A stretch of 7,506 nt of DNA from an uncultured Prevotella sp. Lineage in GTDB: Bacteria > Bacteroidota > Bacteroidia > Bacteroidales > Bacteroidaceae. The notes under the pieces are model-generated. The model was not told where the DNA came from. It made no database searches and was given only the letters and a program-made list of their open reading frames with translations. Position numbers and translations under genes: made by a program. The stretch covers positions 1 to 7,506 of the forward strand of contig CAJLYG010000157.1 of NCBI GenBank assembly GCA_905210845.1. The letters are read 5' to 3'. This document shows, in pieces, positions 1 to 7,284 of the stretch. Position 1 is the stretch's first letter. Each line of letters begins with the position of its first letter.

Positions 1-783
1 GCAGAATATTCTTTACCACAGGCTATTCCTGATGGGGCTACCGTCGTGACGATTGACGCAGGCGTTCTCAATGACAATATCACCCGTTCCCTGTTTGCAA
101 CGGCACAAGATGAGTTGCGCCCTGTCATGAACGGTATTTACTTCGACCTCACGCCCGACTGCCTTGCCATCGTTGCCAGCGACGGGCATAAATTAGTACG
201 CAACAAGAATTTCACGATCAAGAGCGAGACACCGGCATCCTTCATCCTGCCGAAGAAGCCAGCCAGCTTGTTGAAAAACATCCTGAACAGCGATGGAGGA
301 GATGTCGTGATCAAGTTCGATGACCGCAATGCAGAAATCCGTTTCGCTGACGGCACGCTCACCTGCCGGTTGATCGAAGGAAGGTATCCCAACTATAATT
401 CCGTGATCCCCGCAGACAATCCAAATCAACTGACCATCGACCGCAAGGCACTGCTCAGTGCCCTCAGGCGCGTGCTCCCCTTTGCCAGTGAGGCAAGCCA
501 ACTCATCCGTTTCCACTTGGAGAATGGCAAGTTGGAGATTTCCTCTGAGGACCTCGACTTTGCGACAAGTGCCAAGGAAAGCATTGTCTGCGACTATACA
601 GGACAAAACATGAGCATCGGGTTCAAGGGCGGTTCTCTGACAGAGATCCTGACCAACCTCAACAGCGACGAGGTGATCATCCAGCTCGCCGATCCCAGCA
701 GGGCCGGCATTATCATCCCTGCCACGCAACCGGAGAATGAAGATGTGCTCATGCTTATCATGCCCATGCTTTTAAATGATTGA
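1..783 (+). CDS. dnaN: DNA polymerase III beta subunit (sliding clamp), 5'-truncated by the window edge
   Basis: The ring-shaped clamp encircles DNA and tethers the replicative polymerase and other repair proteins. The frame is open from base 1, giving 260 visible residues. The GTG at 46 is internal, not a start, because in-frame clamp-like sequence precedes it. About 110-115 N-terminal residues are missing if the full length is the family's usual ~370. Visible clamp signatures are VASDGHKLVR (window residues ~58-67), LIEGRYPNYNSVIP (~124-137), the IGFKGGSLTEIL segment of the third domain (~206-217) and the C-terminal MPM motif, which in E. coli DnaN helps form the pocket for partner-protein clamp-binding motifs. 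The protein ends MPMLLND, two residues longer than the E. coli MPMRL end. The stop lies 6 nt before the next gene, so the two are probably co-transcribed. The promoter is outside the window. Confidence 0.97.
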   Translation, partial: AEYSLPQAIPDGATVVTIDAGVLNDNITRSLFATAQDELRPVMNGIYFDLTPDCLAIVASDGHKLVRNKNFTIKSETPASFILPKKPASLLKNILNSDGGDVVIKFDDRNAEIRFADGTLTCRLIEGRYPNYNSVIPADNPNQLTIDRKALLSALRRVLPFASEASQLIRFHLENGKLEISSEDLDFATSAKESIVCDYTGQNMSIGFKGGSLTEILTNLNSDEVIIQLADPSRAGIIIPATQPENEDVLMLIMPMLLND

Positions 784-789
784 TCAACA

Positions 790-1644
790 ATGAAATTAAA
801 TCTTACGAAACCCCTGATCGTCTTCGACTTGGAGACGACAGGGCTGGATCTTGTCAACGACAGGATCATCCAACTTTCATATATTAAGGTATTCCCTGAT
901 GGGAAGGAAGAAAGGGGCGACCAGTTCTTCAATCCTGGGAAAACGATTCCAACCGAGGTCAGTCAACTGACAGGCATCACGGACGATATGGTGAAAGATG
1001 CCCCCACTTTCAAAGCCCTCGCCCCATCGCTGAATGAGAAATTCAAGGGTTGTGACTTCGCCGGCTTTAACTCCAACCACTTCGATGTGCCAATGCTCGC
1101 CGAGGAATTCCTGCGTTCGGGCATCGACTTCGATTTCTCCAAATGCAGATTGATCGATGCACAGACCATCTTCCACAAGATGGAACGCCGCAATCTTGCC
1201 GCAGCTTATAAGTTCTATTGCGGACATAAGATGGAAGAGGATTTCGAGGCACACCGTGCCGACCAAGATACGGAAGCTACCTACCGCGTCCTCCAAGGGG
1301 AGTTGGACATGTACGACCCAGCAAAGCAGGAAGAAGAAGACCGGAAATTGCCCAATGACATGGATGTCCTCGCCGAGTTCTCAAAGAATAACGACAATGT
1401 CGACTTCGCTGGTCGGATCGTCTGGAAAGAGATGACAGATGCTGATGGCAAGGTGCTAACCGATGAGAAAGGCAATCCTCGCAAGCAGGAAGTGTTCAAT
1501 TTCGGCAAGTACAAGGGCGTGCCCGTGACGGAAGTCCTGCACCGCGACCCTGGCTACTATGGTTGGATACTCGACAACGACTTCACCAATAACACGAAAC
1601 AGGTGCTCACCCGCATCCGCTTGCGTGACTTCAATCATCGATAA
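790..1644 (+). CDS. DnaQ-like DEDDh 3'-5' exonuclease with ExoX-type C-terminal domain
   Basis: This is a 284-residue predicted 3'-5' exonuclease of the DnaQ/epsilon superfamily. All DEDDh metal and catalytic residues are present: D13 and E15 in VFDLETTG, D99 in FNSNHFDVPML, and H155 with D160 in AHRADQDTEAT. The catalytic fold covers about residues 7-175. A charged linker (about 176-235) leads to a small C-terminal domain (about 236-283) with the motif FNFGKYKG and an aromatic YYGWIL segment. This resembles the C-terminal domain seen in exonuclease X-like proteins and DUF3820. The position directly after dnaN suggests a role in proofreading or repair with the clamp, but that is inference and the substrate cannot be read from sequence. 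The ATG at 790 gives a natural N-terminus just before the first beta strand. There is no Shine-Dalgarno sequence, as expected in Bacteroidota. The stop overlaps the coaBC start by 1 nt. Confidence 0.92.
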   Translation: MKLNLTKPLIVFDLETTGLDLVNDRIIQLSYIKVFPDGKEERGDQFFNPGKTIPTEVSQLTGITDDMVKDAPTFKALAPSLNEKFKGCDFAGFNSNHFDVPMLAEEFLRSGIDFDFSKCRLIDAQTIFHKMERRNLAAAYKFYCGHKMEEDFEAHRADQDTEATYRVLQGELDMYDPAKQEEEDRKLPNDMDVLAEFSKNNDNVDFAGRIVWKEMTDADGKVLTDEKGNPRKQEVFNFGKYKGVPVTEVLHRDPGYYGWILDNDFTNNTKQVLTRIRLRDFNHR

Positions 1645-2846
1645 TGCTCAGAAACAAGAAAATTGTTTTAGGAATTACAGGATCCATTGCTGCCTATAAG
1701 GCATGCCTGATCATCCGCAGCCTGATCAAGCAAGGGGCTGAGGTGCAAGTGGTGATCACGGAGGCAGGCAAGGAGTTTATCACTCCGGTCACGCTCTCTG
1801 CCCTCACCCATAAGCCAGTGATCAGCGAGTTCTTTGCCCAAAGGGACGGAACATGGCATTCCCATGTCGACCTCGGGCTGTGGGCAGATGCCATGCTCAT
1901 CGCGCCTTGCACAGCAAGCACCTTAGGCAAGATGGCTCAGGGTATTGCCGACAATATGCTGGTCACGACATACCTGTCGATGAAAGCACCCGTATTCATT
2001 GCCCCTGCCATGGACTTAGACATGTACAGGCATCAGAGCACGCAGCGGAATCTGCAAAGGCTCAAGGAGTATGGAAACCATATCATCGAGCCGGGAAGCG
2101 GGTTCCTTGCCAGTGGACTGGAAGGGAAAGGCAGGATGGAAGAGCCTGAGACCATCGTCCATGTCTTAGATCAATTCTTTGATGAGCAAAGTAAGGGTAA
2201 AGACCTGATAGGCAAGAAGGTTATGATCACGGCAGGACCTACTTATGAGAAAATCGACCCCGTGCGTTTCATTGGCAATTACTCCAGTGGGAAAATGGGA
2301 TTTGCCATCGCGGAGGAATGCGCTCAAAGAGGCGCAGAGGTCACCCTGATCACAGGTCCTGTGGCATTGCAATGCACGCCTTCCATCCACAGATGGGATG
2401 TGGAGAGTTGCGCAGAGATGTACGAAAAGGCAACCGAAGTCTTTCCGCAATGCGATATTGCAGTTCTCTGCGCTGCCGTTGCCGATTTCCGCCCTGAGCA
2501 GGTGGCAGAACAGAAATTCAAGCGAGAGAAGGACGACCTTGTCTTGCGGCTCCAGCCTACGGAAGACATCGCCGCTGCCATCGGCAAGATGAAACGGGAA
2601 GACCAGAAGACCATAGGTTTCGCGTTGGAGACACATCATGAAGAGTCACATGCGAAGAAAAAGCTGAAGGAGAAGAACCTCGATTTCATTGTCCTCAACA
2701 GCACCCGTATACCGGGAACCACGTTCCGCAGCGACGATAACCAGATTACCATCCTTTCCGCACAAGGCAAGAAGGAATATGAAAAGAAACCCAAGACGGA
2801 AGTAGCGAGCGATATCGTCGACGAGATCGTCCGTCTTTATTCATAG
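1644..2846 (+). CDS. coaBC: Bifunctional phosphopantothenoylcysteine decarboxylase / phosphopantothenate-cysteine ligase
   Basis: This cytosolic coenzyme A synthesis enzyme joins cysteine to 4'-phosphopantothenate using CTP (CoaB), then decarboxylates the product with FMN (CoaC). At 400 residues it is a normal length. The CoaC half (about 1-180) has the flavin-binding start GITGSIAAYKA, the predicted active-site H74 in HVDLG (E. coli Dfp H75), and the PAMD motif at 121-124. Its substrate-clamp motif is ASGLEGKGRM at 156-165. The CoaB half (about 188-400) has ITAGPT, DPVRFIGNYSSGKMG with N212 (E. coli N210), AAVADFRP at 277-284, and the KFK lysines at 291-293. Two CoaC residues differ from E. 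coli: D124 in place of Asn125 and S157 in place of Cys158. I recall both as common in Bacteroidota. The ATG sits inside TAATG, overlapping the exonuclease stop by 1 nt, which suggests translational coupling. Confidence 0.97.
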   Translation: MLRNKKIVLGITGSIAAYKACLIIRSLIKQGAEVQVVITEAGKEFITPVTLSALTHKPVISEFFAQRDGTWHSHVDLGLWADAMLIAPCTASTLGKMAQGIADNMLVTTYLSMKAPVFIAPAMDLDMYRHQSTQRNLQRLKEYGNHIIEPGSGFLASGLEGKGRMEEPETIVHVLDQFFDEQSKGKDLIGKKVMITAGPTYEKIDPVRFIGNYSSGKMGFAIAEECAQRGAEVTLITGPVALQCTPSIHRWDVESCAEMYEKATEVFPQCDIAVLCAAVADFRPEQVAEQKFKREKDDLVLRLQPTEDIAAAIGKMKREDQKTIGFALETHHEESHAKKKLKEKNLDFIVLNSTRIPGTTFRSDDNQITILSAQGKKEYEKKPKTEVASDIVDEIVRLYS

Positions 2847-2859
2847 CGAAGTCACCATC

Positions 2860-3759
2860 ATGAGGAATTGGCTCATCATCATCTGCTGCTTCGTAAGTTC
2901 CTCCCTCATGGCGCAGGAATTGAATGCCAAGATCACGATCAACCATGCTCAGGTCTCTGGTACCAATGATGCTGTGTTCGATAATCTGCAACAGACCTTG
3001 CAACAGTTTGTCAATGAGAGGAAATGGACCGACTTGCAGTTCCAGAAAAACGAGCGTATCGTGTGTAATTTCAATATCACCGTCACGAAATATGATGCCT
3101 CTACGAACGTCTTTACTTGCAAAGCACTCATCCAGGCAAACCGTCCGGTGTATAATGCAGCTTACTCCTCCGTGCTCTATAACAATACCGACAACGACTT
3201 CAACTTTGAGTTTGCGCAGTTCGACCAGTTGAACTTTACCGAGGAAACGATTGACAATCAGCTCACGGCACTCTTTGCCTACTATGCCTACTTGATCATT
3301 GGCCTCGACCTCGACAGCTTCTCCCCCATGGGTGGAGAGGGCGTGTTGCAACGTTGCATGTACTTAGTCAACAATGCGCAGAATCTGAACTTCAGTGGAT
3401 GGAAGTCATTCGACAACGACCGCAACCGGTTTGCCATCATCAACGATTACTTAGACGTGGGCATGAAACCACTGCGTCAATTGCAATACGATTACTACCG
3501 TAAGGGACTGGATGAGATGGCGAACAACCCAGAACGCGGTCGGAAGGCAATCTCTGATGCCCTTGAGCAGGACCTCAAGACCGCACATGAGAACAAACCC
3601 CTGAGCATGCTGCCCCAAATCTGGCTCGATTACAAGCGTGACGAGATCGCCAATATCTACAAAGGCAAAGGAACGGAAAAGGAGAAGGAAACCATCTACG
3701 ATATTGTCTTCAATATCAATCCCAGTCAGAACAATGCCTGGGAGAAAATCAAGTTATAG
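2860..3759 (+). CDS. porD: Exported DUF4835 family protein (PorD-like, type IX secretion-associated)
   Basis: This 299-residue protein starts with a signal peptide: Arg at position 2, a hydrophobic core (about 4-17) and a likely cleavage after MA18, before Q19. It should therefore reach the periplasm or outer membrane. The pattern NDAVFDNLQQTLQQFVNERKWT near residues 36-57 (split here as NDAVFDNLQQ and FVNERKWT), the middle segment LIIGLDLDSFSP and the ending NINPSQNNAWEKI match what I recall of DUF4835, a Bacteroidota-only family. Some annotations name it PorD and link it to type IX secretion; I am only fairly sure of that name, and the sequence shows no catalytic motif. It has no TPR or enzyme fold that I can recognise. 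It lies 13 nt after coaBC and 3 nt before recN, a neighbourhood I recall as conserved in Bacteroidales. Operon membership is well supported; the function is not. Confidence 0.85.
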   Translation: MRNWLIIICCFVSSSLMAQELNAKITINHAQVSGTNDAVFDNLQQTLQQFVNERKWTDLQFQKNERIVCNFNITVTKYDASTNVFTCKALIQANRPVYNAAYSSVLYNNTDNDFNFEFAQFDQLNFTEETIDNQLTALFAYYAYLIIGLDLDSFSPMGGEGVLQRCMYLVNNAQNLNFSGWKSFDNDRNRFAIINDYLDVGMKPLRQLQYDYYRKGLDEMANNPERGRKAISDALEQDLKTAHENKPLSMLPQIWLDYKRDEIANIYKGKGTEKEKETIYDIVFNINPSQNNAWEKIKL

Positions 3760-3762
3760 CTT

Positions 3763-5421
3763 ATGCTGAAACAGTTATATATTCAGAATTTTACGCTCAT
3801 CGATGAACTCGACATTGCCTTCCATCCGGGATTCTCTGTGATTACCGGTGAGACAGGTGCTGGCAAGAGTATCATCTTAGGGGCGATCGGGCTGTTGCTC
3901 GGTAACCGCGCGGATGTAAAGGCAATCAAGAGCGGGAAGAGCAAATGCGTGGTCGAAGCGCATTTCGACCTGTCCCGCTATGACATGCAGGCATTCTTCC
4001 GCGACCATGATATCGATGAGGATGCCGATGACTGTATCATTCGGCGTGAAATCAACAGCAATGGGAAAAGCAGGGCTTTTATCAATGATACCCCTGTTCC
4101 ACTCACCGTGATACGTGACCTTGGCGAGCAATTGGTCGATATCCATAGTCAGCACCAGAATCTACTTCTCAACAAAGAAGACTTTCAGCTGAACGTCATT
4201 GACATCATCGCTGACGACAAGAAGCAACTCGCTGACTACCAATCCGCCTATTCAGCATACAATGAAGCTGAGAAACGACTGCAATCCTTGCAAGAGGAGA
4301 TCGCCCGCAATAAAGAGAACGAAGAGTTCATGCGCTTCCAGGAGAAGGAACTCGATGAGGCGGCACTTGTGGAAGACGAACAGACTGAGAAAGAAAAGGA
4401 ATTGGAGACGTTGAACCATGCCGAGGAAATCAAGTCTGGGCTCTACGAAGCCAACCATGCCTTCAATGAAGACGAGGAGGGCATCGTAGAAAGGTTGAAA
4501 GATGTTTCCTACGCCCTTTCACGCATAGAGACCGTCTATCCTGACATCAAGGACATCAACCGGCGCATTGATAGCAGCTACATCGAGCTGAAAGATATCG
4601 CACAGGACATCAGCGACCGTTTAGAGAATTTCGACTTCGACACCGAACGGCAGGAAATGATCACAGAGCGTCTCGACCAGATCTACAGTCTGGAACGTAA
4701 ATTCCACACGGAGAGTGTCAAGGAACTCATCGAGATCAGGGACCATTTGAAAGAACAGCTCCAGCATATCGACCACGGTGATGAGGAGCTTGCCGAACGG
4801 CAAGCAGATGTCGACCAGAAGCGAAAGGCCTGTGAGGAAAAATCCACCCGGCTGACCGCCATCCGCCAGAAAGCAGCTACGAAAATAGAAAAGGAGATGC
4901 GCCAACGCCTCATCCCATTAGGCATCCCCAACGTCCGCTTTGAGATACAAGTGACTTCCAAGCCCCTCTCCCCCAATGGATGCGATAAAGTGTGCTTTCT
5001 GTTCAGTGCCAATAAGAGCACGCCAGTACAACCTGTCAGCCAGGTAGCGTCAGGCGGAGAGATTGCCCGCGTGATGCTCTCGTTGAAAGCGATGATCAGT
5101 GGTGCTGTCAAGCTGCCTACCATCATCTTCGATGAGATCGATACCGGCGTGAGTGGAAGGGTGGCAGAGCAGATGGCACAGATCATGCAGGAAATGGGAA
5201 ATCACGACAGGCAGGTGATCAGCATTACCCACCTTCCTCAAATCGCAGCCCTGGGCACGACACATTATAAAGTCTCCAAGGAAGAAACGCCAACAGGCAC
5301 CATCAGTCGTATGGTCATGCTCACGCCCGAACAGCGCATTCAGGAAATAGCACAGATGCTGAGTGGCAGCAACATCTCGGAGGCAGCCATACAAAACGCA
5401 AAAACATTATTAGGATTATGA
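3763..5421 (+). CDS. recN: DNA repair protein RecN (SMC-like ATPase)
   Basis: RecN is an SMC-like ATPase that acts early in recombinational repair of double-strand breaks. The 552-residue length matches the family (E. coli RecN is about 553). The two ATPase halves are intact. The N-terminal half has Walker A GETGAGKS (29-36) and a Q-loop region IHSQHQN (127-133). The C-terminal half has the ABC signature VASGGEIARV (428-437), Walker B TIIFDEIDTG (453-462; D457, E458) and the H-loop residue H490 in ITHLPQIA. Between them are charged, Lys/Glu-rich helical stretches (about 155-225 and 295-380) expected to form a short antiparallel coiled coil. The start MLKQLYIQNF is the typical N-terminus and lies 3 nt after the previous stop. 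Its TGA overlaps the next ATG in ATGA, so the downstream gene may be translationally coupled. No SOS box was identified. Confidence 0.97.
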   Translation: MLKQLYIQNFTLIDELDIAFHPGFSVITGETGAGKSIILGAIGLLLGNRADVKAIKSGKSKCVVEAHFDLSRYDMQAFFRDHDIDEDADDCIIRREINSNGKSRAFINDTPVPLTVIRDLGEQLVDIHSQHQNLLLNKEDFQLNVIDIIADDKKQLADYQSAYSAYNEAEKRLQSLQEEIARNKENEEFMRFQEKELDEAALVEDEQTEKEKELETLNHAEEIKSGLYEANHAFNEDEEGIVERLKDVSYALSRIETVYPDIKDINRRIDSSYIELKDIAQDISDRLENFDFDTERQEMITERLDQIYSLERKFHTESVKELIEIRDHLKEQLQHIDHGDEELAERQADVDQKRKACEEKSTRLTAIRQKAATKIEKEMRQRLIPLGIPNVRFEIQVTSKPLSPNGCDKVCFLFSANKSTPVQPVSQVASGGEIARVMLSLKAMISGAVKLPTIIFDEIDTGVSGRVAEQMAQIMQEMGNHDRQVISITHLPQIAALGTTHYKVSKEETPTGTISRMVMLTPEQRIQEIAQMLSGSNISEAAIQNAKTLLGL

Positions 5422-7088
5422 AACGTACAATCATACTTTTCCAGTTCCTCGTGCTTTGCGGCATGGGGATGTTCGCGCAGTCATCTGCCGTGCAGAAGAC
5501 CGCCAAGTCAGTATTCACGCTGACCACATTTAATAAGGACGGAACCATCCACGCCTCTTCTCGTGGCGTGTTTGTAGGAGCCAATGGAGATGCAGTAAGC
5601 GCATGGACACCTTTCGTGGGAGCCGACAGCGCAGTGGTAGTAGATGCCAATGGCAAGAAAATGAACGTCAAGGTGATGTTGGGTGCCAATGAACTTTACG
5701 ATATCTGTAAGTTCAAGGTCGACGGAAAGACGACCCCAGCCCCCATTGCAACCACTTCCGCCCCGACAGGCTCCAAGGTATTCCTATTAGGATATTCCGT
5801 CGGGAAGCCACAGACGACCGCTGCCACGGTCAAGAGCGTAGAAACATTCATGAACAAATACAACTATTACATCATGAATGTCTCCGCGCCAGAGAACACG
5901 GTCAGCTGTCCTTTCGTCAATGCAAACGGACAAGTGATTGGACTTCTCCAACAGTCGGAGACCAGTTCGGACATCCATGCCGTCGACGTAGCCTATCCCA
6001 ATACCTTTGCCGTGGAGAATGGACTTTCCGTGAGTGATCCTGTGCTCCGCTCCACAGGTATCCGCTCAGCCCTGCCCGACAAGCAAGACCAGGCCGTGGT
6101 CACCATGATGCTTGCCAACCAACAAGGCGATTCCCTACGGTATGTGGCCTATATAGAGGACTTCATCGAGAAATTCCCGAAAGCCACGGAGGGATATACC
6201 AACCGTGCCACGAATGAGGTAAACGCCAACCAGTTTGATGCTGCAGCACGAGACATGGAAACCTGCATCAAAAATGCAACCGACAAGGCAGAAGCCCATT
6301 CCAACTATGCCAAGCTCATCCTGCAGAAATTGCTTTACAAGCCCACGGTGGAATACACGCCATGGACGTATGACAAGGCGATGGCAGAAGCCAAGGAAGC
6401 TTATCAGGTCAATCCAGAGCCTGTCTACCAGCACCAGCAAGCACAGATCATGTTTGCCAAGGGCGAATACCAACAAGCATATGATGTGTTCATGGGACTG
6501 ACCAAGACGAAATTACGGAATGCAGAACTCTATTATGAGGCTGCACAATGCAAGACCAACCTGAAGGCACCGAAAGAAGAAATCAAGGCCCTGCTTGACA
6601 GTGCCATTGCAGCCTGCCCCACCCCCTATACCAATGTGGCAGGTCCCTATTTCCTGGCAAGAGGAGACTTCTATTATGGGGAAGGCAACTACCGTGCAGC
6701 TGTTGCCGACTATAACCAGTACGATTCCCTCATGTTGGGTCGCCCTATCAGCAGCCAGTTCTACTATGTGCGTGAGCAATGCGAGGTCAAGATCCATCAA
6801 TATCAGCAAGCTCTGAACGACATCTCCCGCGCCATTCTCATGACTCCGAATGAGCCGACATACTGGGCAGAGCGAGGCAGTCTCGATCTCAGGGTAAACC
6901 GCTTAGAAGACGCACGCGATTGCGCCAACCGTTGCATCCAACTCTCACCCGACTATCCAGATGCGTATATTATCTTAGGAATCGCCCAAATACAGTTGAA
7001 GGATAAGGCGGCAGGACTGAAAGCCTTGCAGAAAGCCAAAGAGTTAGGTGATCCCCGAGCTGATGAATTGATCAAGAAATACCAATAA
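5418..7088 (+). CDS. Exported trypsin-like (probably inactive) domain protein with C-terminal TPR repeats
   Basis: This 556-residue protein has a signal peptide at 1-20 (KR, hydrophobic core, likely cut at FA20 before Q21), so it should act in the periplasm or at the cell surface. Residues about 25-200 resemble a trypsin/DegP-like fold: RGVFVGANGDAVSAW, then GADSAVVVDANGKK, YDICKFKVDG, and NANGQVIGLL. By hand alignment the catalytic His position is T64 and the Ser position is V162 (VSCPF instead of the usual SGGP type); only the Asp (D95) appears retained. It is thus probably a pseudoprotease. Residues about 255-545 contain roughly seven to eight TPR-like helix pairs, clearest at 409-440, 446-477, 480-511 and 514-545, indicating a protein-binding scaffold. 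It overlaps recN by 4 nt and is followed at once by a terminator, making it the last operon gene. Partner and exact role are unknown. Confidence 0.88.
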   Translation: MKRTIILFQFLVLCGMGMFAQSSAVQKTAKSVFTLTTFNKDGTIHASSRGVFVGANGDAVSAWTPFVGADSAVVVDANGKKMNVKVMLGANELYDICKFKVDGKTTPAPIATTSAPTGSKVFLLGYSVGKPQTTAATVKSVETFMNKYNYYIMNVSAPENTVSCPFVNANGQVIGLLQQSETSSDIHAVDVAYPNTFAVENGLSVSDPVLRSTGIRSALPDKQDQAVVTMMLANQQGDSLRYVAYIEDFIEKFPKATEGYTNRATNEVNANQFDAAARDMETCIKNATDKAEAHSNYAKLILQKLLYKPTVEYTPWTYDKAMAEAKEAYQVNPEPVYQHQQAQIMFAKGEYQQAYDVFMGLTKTKLRNAELYYEAAQCKTNLKAPKEEIKALLDSAIAACPTPYTNVAGPYFLARGDFYYGEGNYRAAVADYNQYDSLMLGRPISSQFYYVREQCEVKIHQYQQALNDISRAILMTPNEPTYWAERGSLDLRVNRLEDARDCANRCIQLSPDYPDAYIILGIAQIQLKDKAAGLKALQKAKELGDPRADELIKKYQ

Positions 7089-7089
7089 A

Positions 7090-7137
7090 CAAAGATGCGG
7101 ACCTGCACGAAGCCAGTCCGCATCTTTGCTTTTATTT
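7090..7137 (+). terminator. Intrinsic terminator of the operon
   Basis: A perfect 13-bp inverted repeat (CAAAGATGCGGAC at 7090-7102 pairing with GTCCGCATCTTTG at 7116-7128) encloses a 13-nt loop and is followed by CTTTTATTT. It begins one base after the stop codon of the TPR gene. The stem and T-rich tail are the classic Rho-independent form, so it should end transcription of the whole dnaN-to-TPR operon. Confidence 0.93.
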
Positions 7138-7182
7138 CAATCTTTATGATGATCAGTATAGGAAAAGAGTAGCGATCATACA

Positions 7183-7200
7183 AAATTCTCGAGAGAATTT
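7183..7200. repeat. Inverted repeat, copy 1 (XhoI-centred)
   Basis: AAATTCTC and GAGAATTT form 8-bp perfect arms around a 2-nt centre GA. Bases 7184-7200 are identical to 7249-7265. The form, a short near-palindrome present twice in the same orientation, suits a binding site for a dimeric protein. It could also be part of a dispersed genomic repeat; nothing in the window names the binder. Confidence 0.85.
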
Positions 7201-7248
7201 GATCCCATCGTTGATGTCTTGCACAACAAAAGCTCAGGTATCGCCATC

Positions 7249-7265
7249 AATTCTCGAGAGAATTT
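7249..7265. repeat. Inverted repeat, copy 2 (XhoI-centred)
   Basis: This is the second copy of the near-palindrome: arms AATTCTC (7249-7255) and GAGAATT (7258-7264) around GA, plus one matching flanking T. It is identical to copy 1 over 17 nt and in the same orientation, with a centre-to-centre distance of 65 bp. The 48 bases between the two copies show no clear structure. Confidence 0.85.
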
Positions 7266-7284
7266 TGCTAAATAGGTGCTTTTC

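Noticed and set aside
46..48. GTG as the start of the first gene
   Set aside because: The frame is open upstream to base 1 and codes for clamp-like sequence, and starting here would delete a third of the sliding clamp. The gene is simply cut by the window edge.
193..729. 178-codon open frame on the minus strand inside dnaN
   Set aside because: It is a shadow of the dnaN frame with no family features of its own.
2746..3351. 201-codon open frame on the minus strand
   Set aside because: It runs antisense across the end of coaBC and the start of the DUF4835 gene, both well supported on the + strand, and its translation shows no recognisable motif.
6953..7183. 76-codon minus-strand frame crossing the terminator
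   Set aside because: It overlaps the end of the TPR gene and the terminator stem, and its Ile/Lys-rich start reads like translated intergenic DNA.
7176..7247. 23-residue minus-strand frame between the two XhoI-centred repeats
   Set aside because: It is very short, includes most of copy 1, and has no start signal or recognisable sequence.
7183..7265. Two-repeat CRISPR-like arrangement (repeat, 48-nt spacer, repeat)
   Set aside because: The repeat is only 17-18 nt, there is one spacer of unusual length, and no cas gene is nearby.
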